Shown here: one piece after another, positions 6,795-14,922 of the stretch
Numbering within the stretch: position 1 is the first letter of the stretch
Layout of the letters: every line of letters begins with the position of its first letter
Source: Pseudomonadota bacterium
GTDB taxonomy: Bacteria; Pseudomonadota; Alphaproteobacteria; Rhizobiales; Xanthobacteraceae
Assembly (NCBI GenBank): GCA_023414975.1
Contig: JAEZMI010000387.1
Location: forward strand, 1 to 34,313
Direction: 5' to 3'
Length of the DNA: 34,313 bases
The notes under the pieces: model-generated
The model's database searches: none
Told to the model about the DNA's origin: nothing
Seen by the model: the letters and a program-made list of their open reading frames with translations, nothing else
Program-made: the position numbers and the translations under genes

Positions 6795-7607
6795 ATGATG
6801 AGCTTCGTTACCCGCCGCGCCCTGTCGCGCCTCGTCGCCGCCGCGTTTTTCGTCGCCCCGGCCCTCGTCGGCATGGCCGGCGTGGACGCCGCGTCGGCCA
6901 AGGAATGGAAGACCGTGCGCATCGGCACGGAAGGGGCCTACCCGCCCTTCAACTATATCGAGAATGGCGAGCTCAAGGGCTTCGACATCGACATCGCCAA
7001 GGCGCTGTGCGCCAAGATGAAGGTGGAATGCACCTTCGTGGCGCAGGACTGGGACGGCATCATCCCCGCGCTGCTCGCCGGCAAATACGACGCGATCATC
7101 GCCTCCATGTCGATAACCGAGGAGCGCCAGAAGCAAATCGCCTTCTCCAAGAAGTACTACAAGACGCCGGCCACCTTCGTCGTGCCGAAGGATTCCAAGA
7201 TCACCGACACCTCGCCGGCCGCGCTCAAGGGCAAGGTGCTCGGCGCCCAGGGCTCGACCATCCACTCCAACTATCTTGAAGACGTGTACGGCAAGGCCGG
7301 CGCGGAGGTGAAGCTCTACGGCAAGCAGGACGAGGCCAATCTTGACCTCGCCTCCGGCCGCCTCGACGCGGTGCTGGCCGACAAGGTGGTGCTGATGGAA
7401 TGGCTCGCCACCAAGGACGGCGCCTGCTGCAAGTTCACCGGCGCGGAATACACCGACCCGAAATATTTCGGCGAGGGCGTGGGTGTGGGCATCCGCAAGG
7501 ACGATCCGGAACTCGTCGCCATGTTCAACAAGGCGATCGACGAGATTCTTGCCGACGGCACCTACAAGAAGATCAACGACAAGTACTTCCCCTTCAGCGT
7601 CTACTGA
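6795..7607 (+). CDS. Polar amino-acid ABC transporter periplasmic binding protein (HisJ/ArgT type)
   Basis: The 270-residue precursor has a secretory signal peptide (two arginines, hydrophobic core, cleavage near AASA-KEW at about residue 35). The mature part is a class 3 (SBP_bac_3) binding protein: RIGTEGAYPPFNYIENGELK, GFDIDIAKALC, AQDWDGIIPALLAGKYDAII and SMSITEERQKQIAFS follow the lysine/arginine/ornithine-histidine receptor pattern. The Arg and Asp positions that hold the ligand alpha-carboxylate and amine seem intact in SITEER and LDAVLAD. The start is the first of two adjacent ATGs, with AGGGG just before. Two permease genes follow after a strong hairpin. Basic amino acids are the likeliest ligands; opines, which have receptors of the same type, are possible. 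Confidence 0.9.
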   Translation: MMSFVTRRALSRLVAAAFFVAPALVGMAGVDAASAKEWKTVRIGTEGAYPPFNYIENGELKGFDIDIAKALCAKMKVECTFVAQDWDGIIPALLAGKYDAIIASMSITEERQKQIAFSKKYYKTPATFVVPKDSKITDTSPAALKGKVLGAQGSTIHSNYLEDVYGKAGAEVKLYGKQDEANLDLASGRLDAVLADKVVLMEWLATKDGACCKFTGAEYTDPKYFGEGVGVGIRKDDPELVAMFNKAIDEILADGTYKKINDKYFPFSVY

Positions 7608-7615
7608 GCGCCCCC

Positions 7616-7647
7616 GGCGCCGTTCCGGTTTCGCCCGGAACGGCGCC
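7616..7647 (+). promoter_or_regulatory. Intercistronic hairpin between binding-protein and permease genes
   Basis: A perfect 13-bp inverted repeat (GGCGCCGTTCCGG at 7616-7628 and its complement at 7635-7647) encloses a 6-nt loop, eight bases after the binding-protein stop. No T-run follows, so it is more likely a 3'-end stabiliser or partial attenuator than a full terminator. Confidence 0.8.
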
Positions 7648-7686
7648 TGAGACCCGCCGGGCCGAACGCGGAGCGCGCCCCCTTCG

Positions 7687-8409
7687 ATGCTGGACCTTCT
7701 ACGCCTCATCTCCTTCGGCCCGGATGGCTGGGGAGACGAAATCCTCGCGGGCGCGCTGATGACCATCCAGCTCGCCCTCGTCACGCTGCCGGTCGGCATC
7801 GCCATCGGCCTCGTCGTGGCCCTCGCGAAGGATTCACGGTCCGCCGCGCTGCGCGCCGCCGGCAACCTGTTCACCACCGTGTTCCGCGGCCTGCCCGAAC
7901 TGCTCACGCTGTTCATCGTCTATTATGGCGGGCAGATGCTGCTGACGCGCCTTGCCGGCTATGTCGTCGAGGGCGCCAATATCGAGGTGAACCAGTTCGC
8001 CGCCGGCGTGGTGGCGCTGGGCCTCGTGCTCGGCGCCTTCTCCAGCGAGGTGCTGCTGGCCGCCATCCGCGCCGTGCCGCGCGGGCAGAAGGAAGCGGCC
8101 GCCGCGCTCGGCCTGTCGCCGTTTCGCATCTTCCGGCTGGTGACGTTCCCCCAGCTCTGGCGCGTCGCGCTGCCCGGCCTGTCCAACAACTGGATGGTGC
8201 TGCTGAAGGACACCTCGCTGGTGTCGGTCATCGCCATCTCCGACCTGATGCGCCAGACCGCCATCGCGGTCGGCGTGACCAAGCAGCCCTTCTTCTTCTA
8301 TCTCGTCGCCTGCCTGATCTACCTGGTGTTTTCCGGCCTATCGAGCGTAGTCTTCGCCCGGCTGGAGGCCCGCGCCTCCCGTGGCTTCAAGCGGATGGGA
8401 GGCCATTGA
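7687..8409 (+). CDS. Polar amino-acid ABC transporter permease (HisQ type)
   Basis: This 240-residue integral membrane protein has about five helices and the MetI-like permease signature. The EAA loop, which contacts the ATPase, reads EAAAALGLSPFRIFRLVTFPQ, split here as EAAAALGLS and FRLVTFPQLWRVALPG. FRGLPELLTLFIVYYGG is the usual HisQ/GlnP-type motif before the third helix. It starts with ATG at 7687, 79 bp after the binding-protein gene, and its TGA overlaps the ATG of the second permease (TGATG), so the two are translationally coupled and probably form a heterodimeric channel. No ATPase gene lies in the cluster. Confidence 0.92.
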   Translation: MLDLLRLISFGPDGWGDEILAGALMTIQLALVTLPVGIAIGLVVALAKDSRSAALRAAGNLFTTVFRGLPELLTLFIVYYGGQMLLTRLAGYVVEGANIEVNQFAAGVVALGLVLGAFSSEVLLAAIRAVPRGQKEAAAALGLSPFRIFRLVTFPQLWRVALPGLSNNWMVLLKDTSLVSVIAISDLMRQTAIAVGVTKQPFFFYLVACLIYLVFSGLSSVVFARLEARASRGFKRMGGH

Positions 8410-9158
8410 TGCAGGCGTTTCTCGATCTCGTCGGCTCGGGCTTCCTGACGCTGATGGGCTTCATCGGCCTCAACAGCGAGCTCATGGGCCGCTACGGGCT
8501 GCGCTTCCTCGACGGCGTGTGGGTGACGCTGCAGCTCGTCTTCCTGTCCGTCGGCATCGGCGCGCTGCTCGCCTGGCCGCTGGCGATCGCCCGCATCGAG
8601 GGCGGCAAGCTGCTGCGCGGCCTCTCCTTCGGCTATTCCTACTTCTTCCGCGGCACGCCGCTGCTGGCGCAGACCTTCCTCGTCTATTACGGCGCCGGCC
8701 AGTTCCGCGAGGGGCTGACGGAGATCGGCCTGTGGTGGTTCTTCCGCGACGCGTTCAACTGCGCGGTGCTGACCTTCACGCTCAACACCGCCGCCTATCA
8801 GTCGGAAATCCTGCGCGGCGCCATCCAGAGCCTGCCGGTCGGCCAGATGGAGGGGGCGCAGGCGCTCGGCCTCTCGCGCTTCCTCGCCTATCGCAAGGTG
8901 GTCGTGCCACAGGCCTTCGCCATCGGCCTGCGCCCGCTCGGCAACGAGCTGATCCTGATGATAAAGTCGAGCGCCATCGCCTCGGTCATCACCGTCTACG
9001 ACCTGATGGGCGTGACGCGGCTCGCCTTCTCCCGCTCCTACGACATGGAGGTCTATCTCTGGGCGGCGGCGCTCTATCTCATCATGGTCGAGATCGTCCG
9101 CCGCGTGTGGGACGTGCTGGAACGCCGGCTGAACCGCCATCTGCTGGTCTCGCGCTGA
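8409..9158 (+). CDS. Polar amino-acid ABC transporter permease (HisM type)
   Basis: This 249-residue inner-membrane protein is the partner of the preceding permease. It contains YSYFFRGTPLLAQTFLVYYG, then TLNTAAYQSEILRGAIQSLP, and the EAA-loop equivalent GQMEGAQALGLSRFLAYRKV, all typical of HisM. The ATG at 8409 shares its A with the preceding stop. It is last in the cluster; the usual hisP-type ATPase is absent within the window, so energy must come from an ATPase encoded elsewhere. Its final 77 bp are overlapped on the other strand by the extended end of the PEP mutase/ICL-family gene. Confidence 0.92.
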   Translation: MQAFLDLVGSGFLTLMGFIGLNSELMGRYGLRFLDGVWVTLQLVFLSVGIGALLAWPLAIARIEGGKLLRGLSFGYSYFFRGTPLLAQTFLVYYGAGQFREGLTEIGLWWFFRDAFNCAVLTFTLNTAAYQSEILRGAIQSLPVGQMEGAQALGLSRFLAYRKVVVPQAFAIGLRPLGNELILMIKSSAIASVITVYDLMGVTRLAFSRSYDMEVYLWAAALYLIMVEIVRRVWDVLERRLNRHLLVSR

Positions 9159-10059
9159 GCGGGCGCGCTGGCGGCAGGAAAGGACCGGCAGGGGTTCCAT
9201 GGTGGTGCATGGCGGCGCGTCCCCGCCCTGTTGATCCCGGTCGCTCGAAGGGCGCGAAGAAGGCTTCGATCTCGGCGAAGCCCATCGCCCGGTCGAGAAA
9301 ATCGAACTGCCCGTCCCGCAGCATGGCGCGCGCGGTGCGGGCGACGTCGCCATAGGCCAGCCGGGCGAGGCTGGAGCCGATGCTGATGCGCTTCACGCCG
9401 GCCTCCGCGAGTTCATCGCGCGTGAAGCGGGCCGCACCGATGCCGATCACCACATTGACCGGCCGGGACACCGCGGCGCAGACGGTGCGGATGGCCTCAA
9501 GGCTGGGCAGGCCGGGCGCGTAGAGCACATCGGCCCCGGCCTTCTCGAAGGCGAGGAGGCGGGCGATGGTGTCGTCGAGATGCGGGCGTCCCCAGAGGTA
9601 GTTTTCCGCGCGGGCGGTCAGCACGAAATCCGCCGGCAGGCTGTCGCGGGCCTCGGCCGCCGCGGCGATGCGCTCGGTGGCGAGCCCCAGGTCATAGATC
9701 GGCGCGGCCGGATCGCCCGTGTGATCCTCCAGCGAGCCGCCCGCCAGCCCGAGCGCCGCAGCGGCGCGGATCGTCTCGGCGCAGCTCTCGGGCGTGTCGC
9801 CAAGCCCCTTCTCCAGATCGGCCGACACCGGCAGATCGGTGGCCCCGACCATGACCGCGCAATGATCGAGGAGCATGTGCGGGGTGAGCTTGCCGTCGGC
9901 GACGCCCAGAGAGAAGGCCAGCCCCGCGCTGGTCGTGGCGAGAGCAGGATAGCCCAGCGTCGCCATGATGCGCGCGGTGCCGACATCCCACGGATTCGGA
10001 ATGATGAACGCGCCGGGCGCGTGATGCAGCGCCCGAAAACCCTCGCCCTTGCCGGTCAT
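9082..10059 (-). CDS. Isocitrate lyase/phosphoenolpyruvate mutase family protein with an abnormal C-terminal extension
   Basis: The 325-residue frame holds a PEPM/ICL superfamily TIM barrel. Members make or break C-C or P-C bonds next to a carboxylate (carboxyphosphonoenolpyruvate mutase, oxaloacetate or methylisocitrate lyases). Visible landmarks are IIPNPWDVGTAR (19-30), VSADLEKGLGD (78-88), GGSLEDHTG (107-115), TARAENYLWGR (148-158) and GADVLYAPGLPS (175-186). The core ends at about residue 272. The last 50 or so residues are Pro/Gly/Arg-rich, with no resemblance to the family, and run antisense into the permease gene until the stop at 9082. A lost stop or a small frameshift near 9245 would explain this. 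The start at 10059 gives a standard N-terminus. The exact reaction cannot be assigned. Confidence 0.85.
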   Translation of the reverse strand: MTGKGEGFRALHHAPGAFIIPNPWDVGTARIMATLGYPALATTSAGLAFSLGVADGKLTPHMLLDHCAVMVGATDLPVSADLEKGLGDTPESCAETIRAAAALGLAGGSLEDHTGDPAAPIYDLGLATERIAAAAEARDSLPADFVLTARAENYLWGRPHLDDTIARLLAFEKAGADVLYAPGLPSLEAIRTVCAAVSRPVNVVIGIGAARFTRDELAEAGVKRISIGSSLARLAYGDVARTARAMLRDGQFDFLDRAMGFAEIEAFFAPFERPGSTGRGRAAMHHHGTPAGPFLPPARPLSARPADGGSAGVPARPTRGGRSRP

Positions 10060-10315
10060 TTCATGGTCCTCGTTACCTAGGCCGCCACCGTAAGGTACCG
10101 CTTCGAACAAACCAAGAACATTTTCGCCGCCAACCGGTCTCGCGCGATCCCGCGCTGTTTTCGGGGGCGCGCCACCCCTCGACAAAAGGCGCAGACGCGC
10201 TGCCGTTGCGCTAGCTGAATCCCTGGCGTACCAGTTAAGGCGAAACAGAAAGTCGTGTGTGGAAGCGCGCCAATGCGCTAACCGCGCCGCGAGGAAATCC
10301 CACAGGAGAGACAGC

Positions 10316-11407
10316 ATGAAGCGCCGTCAGTTCTTGGCCGCCGCCGGCACCGGTGCGGCTGCCGCGACGACCATCGCCGCCCCCGCCATCGCCCAATCCG
10401 CGCCGGAAATCCGCTGGCGCCTCGCCTCCAGCTTCCCGAAGTCGCTCGACACCATCTATGGCGGCGCCGACGTCATGTCGAAGATGGTTTCCGAGCTGAC
10501 CGACGGCAAGTTCCAGATCCAGGTCTTCGCCGCCGGCGAGATCGTGCCGGGCCTGCAGGTGCTCGACGCCGTGCAGAACAACACCGTCGAGATGTGCCAC
10601 ACCGTCTCGTACTACTTCGTCGGCAAGGATCCGACCTTCGCGGTCGCCGCCTCCGTGCCGTTCGGCCTCAATGCCCGCCAGCAGAACGCCTGGCTGTTCC
10701 AGAACGGCGGCAACGAGCTCTTCAACGAGTTCTACAAGAAGTACAACGTCTATGGCCTGCCCTGCGGCAATACCGGCGCGCAGATGGGCGGCTGGTTCGC
10801 CCGCGAGATCAAGTCGGTCGCCGACATGAACGGCCTGAAGATGCGCATCGGCGGCATCGCCGGGCAGGTGATGGCCAAGCTCGGCGTGGTGCCGCAGCAG
10901 ATCGCCGGCGGCGACATCTATCCCGCGCTGGAGAAGGGCACGATCGACGGCGCCGAGTGGATCGGCCCCTATGACGACGAGAAGCTCGGCTTCTACAAGG
11001 TCGCCAAGTTCTATTACTATCCCGGCTGGTGGGAAGGCGGCCCGACCATCCACGCCTTCGCCAATCTCGAGAAGTTCAACGAGCTTCCCAAGACCTATCA
11101 GGCGGCGCTGCGGGCGGGCGCGACCTATGCCAACACCATCATGCAGGCGCGCTACGACGTGCAGAACCCGCCGGCGATCAAGCGCCTGGTGGCGAACGGC
11201 ACGCAGCTTCGTCCCTACCCCACGGAGGTCATGGAAGCCTGCCTGAAGGCGACCAACGAACTCTGGGGCGAGATTTCCGCCAAGAACGCCGACTTCAAGA
11301 AGGCGATCGACACCATGCAGGCCTTCCGCAACGAAGAGAACCTGTGGTGGCAGGTGGCGGAATACACCTTCGACAGCTTCCAGATCCGCACCCGCCCGCG
11401 CAGCTGA
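10316..11407 (+). CDS. TakP-type TRAP transporter solute-binding protein, paralog 1
   Basis: This is a 363-residue periplasmic receptor with a twin-arginine-type signal (MKRRQFLAAAG, then an Ala-rich core, cleavage after AIAQ). It follows Rhodobacter TakP, a receptor for pyruvate and other 2-oxoacids with sodium, closely in length and motifs: GNTGAQMGGWF, GLKMRIGG, GGDIYPALEKGTIDGAEW and YPGWWEGGP. The pocket positions as I recall them from TakP are all present: Gln156, Arg177, Glu214-Trp215 and Glu240. AGGAG precedes the ATG. It is first of three tandem paralogs, divergent from the PEP mutase/ICL-family gene across 256 bp. No DctQ or DctM membrane subunit is encoded in the window. Of the three it is closest to the canonical receptor. 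Confidence 0.9.
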   Translation: MKRRQFLAAAGTGAAAATTIAAPAIAQSAPEIRWRLASSFPKSLDTIYGGADVMSKMVSELTDGKFQIQVFAAGEIVPGLQVLDAVQNNTVEMCHTVSYYFVGKDPTFAVAASVPFGLNARQQNAWLFQNGGNELFNEFYKKYNVYGLPCGNTGAQMGGWFAREIKSVADMNGLKMRIGGIAGQVMAKLGVVPQQIAGGDIYPALEKGTIDGAEWIGPYDDEKLGFYKVAKFYYYPGWWEGGPTIHAFANLEKFNELPKTYQAALRAGATYANTIMQARYDVQNPPAIKRLVANGTQLRPYPTEVMEACLKATNELWGEISAKNADFKKAIDTMQAFRNEENLWWQVAEYTFDSFQIRTRPRS

Positions 11408-11430
11408 GGCGTTCAGCTCCTGACCGACAG

Positions 11431-11493
11431 GCGATGCCCGGCTTGCCGGGCATCGCGCATTTGTGACGATGCCGGGCATCGTGCATTCGCGAC
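11431..11493 (+). repeat. Hairpin and 26-nt-period repeat between TakP paralogs 1 and 2
   Basis: An 11-bp perfect stem (GCGATGCCCGG at 11431-11441 with its complement at 11446-11456) is followed by a second, imperfect copy of its right arm. The segment 11444-11467 recurs at 11470-11493 with three mismatches, and its core GATGCCGGGCATC is self-complementary. Mutually exclusive foldings are therefore possible. There is no proper T-run, so partial attenuation or mRNA protection is more likely than termination. Confidence 0.75.
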
Positions 11494-11549
11494 GGGCGTA
11501 ACCGGGTGGCGGTTGCATCCCCCGGCGGGAAGTGACAGGAAAAGCCGCC

Positions 11550-12674
11550 ATGACACAGCAGTTCCCGAAAGGCGCGGCGCTCGGGCGCCGTGCCCTCCTG
11601 CGGGGGGCCGGTCTCGCGACCACCACCGCCGTCACCGCCCTCGCGGCCCCCGCCATTGCCCAGAGCGCGCCGCAGGTGCGCTGGCGCCTCACCTCCAGCG
11701 TGCCCAAGGTGCTGGACGCGATCTTCGGCGCCAATGAGCTGGTGTCGAAATATGTGAGCGAGGCGACGGACGGGCGTTTCGTCATCCAGAACTACGCGGC
11801 CGGCGAAATCGTGCCGGGGCTGCAGGCGCTCGACGCGGTGCAGAACGGCACCGTCGAGGTCGCGCAGACCCCGCTCTATTATTATCTCGGCAAGGACCCG
11901 AGCTTCGCCTGCTTCACCACCGTGCCCTTCGGCCTCAATGCCCGCCAGCAGAACGCCTGGTTCTACCATGGCGGCGGGCGCGAGCTGCAGGACGAGGTGC
12001 TGGCGAAATACAATCTCGTCGGCTTCCTCGGCGGCAATACCGGCACCCAGATGGGCGGCTGGTTCCGCAAGGAAGTGAAGGATCTCGCCGACTTCAAGGG
12101 GCTGAAATTCCGCATCGGCGGCATTGCCGGGCAGGTGGTCGCCAAGCTCGGCGTGGTGCCGCAGCAGATCGCGCCGGGCGACATCTATGCCGCGCTGGAA
12201 AAGGGCACGATCGACGCCTGCGAATGGGTCGGTCCCTATGACGACGAGAAGCTCGGCTTCGTGAAGGTGGCGCCCTATTACTACTATCCGGGCTGGTGGG
12301 ATGGCGGGCCGACGATGAACGTCATCGTCAACCGGACCAAGTGGAACGAGCTGCCCAAGGCCTATCAGGCGATCTTCGAGGCGGCGACCGCCTACGCCAA
12401 TGCCGACATGCTGGCGAAATACGACGCGCGCAACCCGGCGGCGCTGCGGCGGCTGGTGGCGGCGGGCGCGCAGCTCAAGCCCTTCCCGCAGAGCTTCATC
12501 GACGCCTCCTACACCGCCGCCAACGAGCTCTACGCCGAGATCGGCGCCAAGAATGCCGGCTTCAAGAAGATCATGGATGCGCTCCTCGCCTTCCGCAACG
12601 AGGAGTATCTGTGGTGGCAGGTCGGCGAATATCCCTATGACGGCTACATGATCCGCGCCCGCGCGCGCGGCTAG
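11550..12674 (+). CDS. TakP-type TRAP transporter solute-binding protein, paralog 2
   Basis: This 374-residue receptor has a twin-arginine-like signal (LGRRALLRGAG, cleavage after AIAQ) and the whole TakP frame. Equivalents of the TakP pocket are Gln167, Arg188 and Glu225-Trp226, but the Glu of WWEGGP is Asp251 here (WWDGGP), a shortening of one acidic side chain expected near the cation or ligand. AGGA lies upstream of the ATG. The next paralog begins 30 bp after its stop, so the two are certainly cotranscribed. Its C-terminal third is nearly identical in DNA to paralog 3. Ligand is probably another 2-oxo or hydroxy acid; that is inference. Confidence 0.9.
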   Translation: MTQQFPKGAALGRRALLRGAGLATTTAVTALAAPAIAQSAPQVRWRLTSSVPKVLDAIFGANELVSKYVSEATDGRFVIQNYAAGEIVPGLQALDAVQNGTVEVAQTPLYYYLGKDPSFACFTTVPFGLNARQQNAWFYHGGGRELQDEVLAKYNLVGFLGGNTGTQMGGWFRKEVKDLADFKGLKFRIGGIAGQVVAKLGVVPQQIAPGDIYAALEKGTIDACEWVGPYDDEKLGFVKVAPYYYYPGWWDGGPTMNVIVNRTKWNELPKAYQAIFEAATAYANADMLAKYDARNPAALRRLVAAGAQLKPFPQSFIDASYTAANELYAEIGAKNAGFKKIMDALLAFRNEEYLWWQVGEYPYDGYMIRARARG

Positions 12675-12704
12675 GCACGCGCCGAGAAACGCACAGGAAC
12701 CGCC

Positions 12705-13805
12705 ATGACGACCCCGACTTCCCGCCGCCGCCTGCTTCAGGGCGCGGGGCTTGCCGCCGCCGCCTCCACGCTCGCCGCGCCGGCCATCGCGCAGAGCGCG
12801 CCGCCGATCCGCTGGCGCCTGACCTCCAGCTACCCCAAGACGCTGGACACCATCTTCGGCGCCTCGCTGCTGCTGTCGAAATATGTCCGCGAGGCGAGCG
12901 ACGGGCGCTTCACCATCGACGTGTTCGCCGCCGGCGAGATCGTGCCGGGCCTGCAGGCCTTCGACGCGGTGCAGAACCGCACGGTCGAGATGACGCAGAC
13001 CGCGCTGTACTACTACATCGGCAAGAACCCGGCCTTCGCGCCCTTCACCACGCTGCCCTTCGGGCTGAACGCGCGGATGCAGACGGCGTGGCTCTACCAT
13101 GGCGGCGGCACCGAGCTGCAGAACGCCTTCCTCGCCAAATCGAACGTCATCGGCTTCGCCGGCGGCAACACCGGGGCGCAGATGGGCGGCTGGTTCCGCA
13201 AGGAGATCAAGACCGTCGGCGACCTGAAGGGCCTGAAGATGCGCCTGCCGGGCCTTGCCGGGCAGGTGCTCTCGCGGCTCGGCCTCGTGCCGCAGAACCT
13301 CGCCGGGGGCGACATCTACCCGGCGCTGGAGAAGGGCACGATCGACGCCGCCGAGTTCGTCGGGCCGGTGGACGACGAGAAGCTCGGCTTCAACCGCGTG
13401 GCGCCCTATTACTACTATCCCGGCTGGTGGGAGGGGGGCCCGACCATCCATTTCATCGCCAATCTCGCGGCTTGGAACGAGCTGCCGCGCGCTTATCAGG
13501 CGATCTTCGAGGCGGCCTCCGCCTATGCCAATGCCGACATGCTGGCGAAATACGACGCGCGCAACCCGGCGGCGCTGCGGCGGCTGGTGGCGGGCGGCGC
13601 GCAGCTGCGGGCCTTCCCGACCGACATCATGGACGCCGCCTACAAGGAGAACATCGCGCTGATGGGCGAGATCTCCGCGAAGAACGAGGACTTCAAGAAG
13701 ATTTACGAATCGATGCTCGCCTTCCGCAACGAGGAGTACCTGTGGTGGCAGGTGGGCGAGTATCCCTATGACGGCTACATGATCCGCGCCCGCGCGCGGG
13801 GCTGA
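12705..13805 (+). CDS. TakP-type TRAP transporter solute-binding protein, paralog 3
   Basis: This 366-residue receptor has a twin-arginine-type signal (TSRRRLLQGAG, cleavage after AIAQ). The TakP frame is intact (GNTGAQMGGWF, YPGWWEGGP), with Gln159, Arg180, Glu217 and Glu243. The Trp that follows the ligand Glu is Phe218 (AAEFVGPVDDEK), and the segment after Arg180 is LPGLAG, not IGGIAG. Both changes lie at the expected pocket, so its ligand may differ from that of paralogs 1 and 2. AGGAA precedes the ATG. It is the last gene of the trio and is followed within 25 bp by a strong terminator. Confidence 0.9.
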   Translation: MTTPTSRRRLLQGAGLAAAASTLAAPAIAQSAPPIRWRLTSSYPKTLDTIFGASLLLSKYVREASDGRFTIDVFAAGEIVPGLQAFDAVQNRTVEMTQTALYYYIGKNPAFAPFTTLPFGLNARMQTAWLYHGGGTELQNAFLAKSNVIGFAGGNTGAQMGGWFRKEIKTVGDLKGLKMRLPGLAGQVLSRLGLVPQNLAGGDIYPALEKGTIDAAEFVGPVDDEKLGFNRVAPYYYYPGWWEGGPTIHFIANLAAWNELPRAYQAIFEAASAYANADMLAKYDARNPAALRRLVAGGAQLRAFPTDIMDAAYKENIALMGEISAKNEDFKKIYESMLAFRNEEYLWWQVGEYPYDGYMIRARARG

Positions 13806-13825
13806 TCGCTCGCGCCGCAGATGAG

Positions 13826-13859
13826 ACGGGCCGCCCTTGAAGCGGCCCGTTTTCGTTTT
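13826..13859 (+). terminator. Rho-independent terminator after the TakP trio
   Basis: A perfect 9-bp stem (ACGGGCCGC at 13826-13834, complement at 13842-13850) with a 7-nt loop is followed by TTTCGTTTT. It ends the plus-strand takP transcript just before the convergent DMT exporter gene. Confidence 0.9.
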
Positions 13860-13881
13860 GAGGTGCTCAGGCGGCCGGTGT

Positions 13882-14808
13882 TCAGGCGGCTTTGCGCGGC
13901 TCCTCGGCCACCGGATCGCGCACGATGGCGGGTGTAGTGACGCGCGGGGCCGGGCGGTGCTGGCTCATGGAGAACAGCCCGGCGGCCATGATGATCGCCA
14001 TGCCGATGAGCGAAACCAGATCCGGCATGGCGTGGAAGACGACGGCGGAAATGCCGACCGAGGACACCACCGCCGCGTAGCGGAAGGGGGCGATGGCGGC
14101 CGGATCATTGCCGCGGAAGGCGGCGATGGTGAGCATATGCCCGCCGATGAGCGAGAGGCTGCCGGCCAGCAGATAGGCCAGCGTGGTCAGGTCGAGCGCC
14201 TGCCACTGTTCCACCGAACTCCCCGCGAAGCCGATGAGCATGCCCATGCCGGCGGTGGCGAAGGTGACGACGAGGGTCGGCACATGCGCGCCGATGCGCC
14301 CCGTGACGAAGTCCCGCACGGCGATCAGCAGGGCGCAGGCGAGCGGCAGCAGCGCCATCGGATCGAAAGCGGACGTGCCGGGCTTGACGATGAGCGTGAC
14401 GCCGACGAAGCCGACGCCGACCGCGACCCATTCCAGCGGCCGGATGCGCGAGCCGAACAGCAGCACCGCCGCCGCCATGGTGGCGAGCGGCGCCACCTGG
14501 ATGATGGCGGTGGCGTCCGCGAGCGACATGGTGACGATGGCGGTGATGAACAGCACCGCGACCATGGCTTCCAGAACGCCGCGCAGCAGCACGCGCAGAT
14601 CGACGACATAGCGCAGCATCGCGGTCTCGCGCTTCCACGCCATGATGGCGATCAGCAGGCTGATCGCCATCGCCCCGCGCAAGGCGAGGATCTGCGAGGG
14701 CGGGATGTGCGCCAGCGCGAGCTTGGAGAACGCGTCATTGGCGGCGAAAACGCAGGAGCCCGCGATCATCAGCAGGATGCCGCGGCGCAGAAGGGTCGAG
14801 GGGTGCAT
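13882..14808 (-). CDS. DMT-superfamily (EamA) transporter
   Basis: This 308-residue inner-membrane protein has ten predicted helices formed by two EamA repeats, the usual size for the drug/metabolite exporter family. The first repeat holds GSCVFAANDAFSKLAL and RGVLEAMVAVLFITAI, and the second ends SSVGISAVVFHAMPD. The substrate cannot be inferred; relatives export amino acids, riboflavin or metabolites. The ATG at 14808 is chosen over one 17 codons further up, which only adds a non-membrane leader. The final Arg/Pro-rich tail is cytoplasmic. It lies downstream of the MFS gene on the same strand, 114 bp away, without an obvious terminator between them. Confidence 0.88.
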   Translation of the reverse strand: MHPSTLLRRGILLMIAGSCVFAANDAFSKLALAHIPPSQILALRGAMAISLLIAIMAWKRETAMLRYVVDLRVLLRGVLEAMVAVLFITAIVTMSLADATAIIQVAPLATMAAAVLLFGSRIRPLEWVAVGVGFVGVTLIVKPGTSAFDPMALLPLACALLIAVRDFVTGRIGAHVPTLVVTFATAGMGMLIGFAGSSVEQWQALDLTTLAYLLAGSLSLIGGHMLTIAAFRGNDPAAIAPFRYAAVVSSVGISAVVFHAMPDLVSLIGMAIIMAAGLFSMSQHRPAPRVTTPAIVRDPVAEEPRKAA

Positions 14809-14922
14809 GGAAACGCGAAAGCCGGGGGAGGTGGGGGCGCATAAAGGCTCGCCGATCACGTCAGAATAAAGACGGGACCTTACGCAAAACTGTCTCGGGC
14901 TGCGCTGCCCCCGCGGATCAGC

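Noticed and set aside
13837..14844. Plus-strand open frame opposite the DMT exporter gene, rich in His, Asp and Gly
   Set aside because: It is antisense to a ten-helix exporter, and hydrophobic codons read in reverse give exactly this composition.
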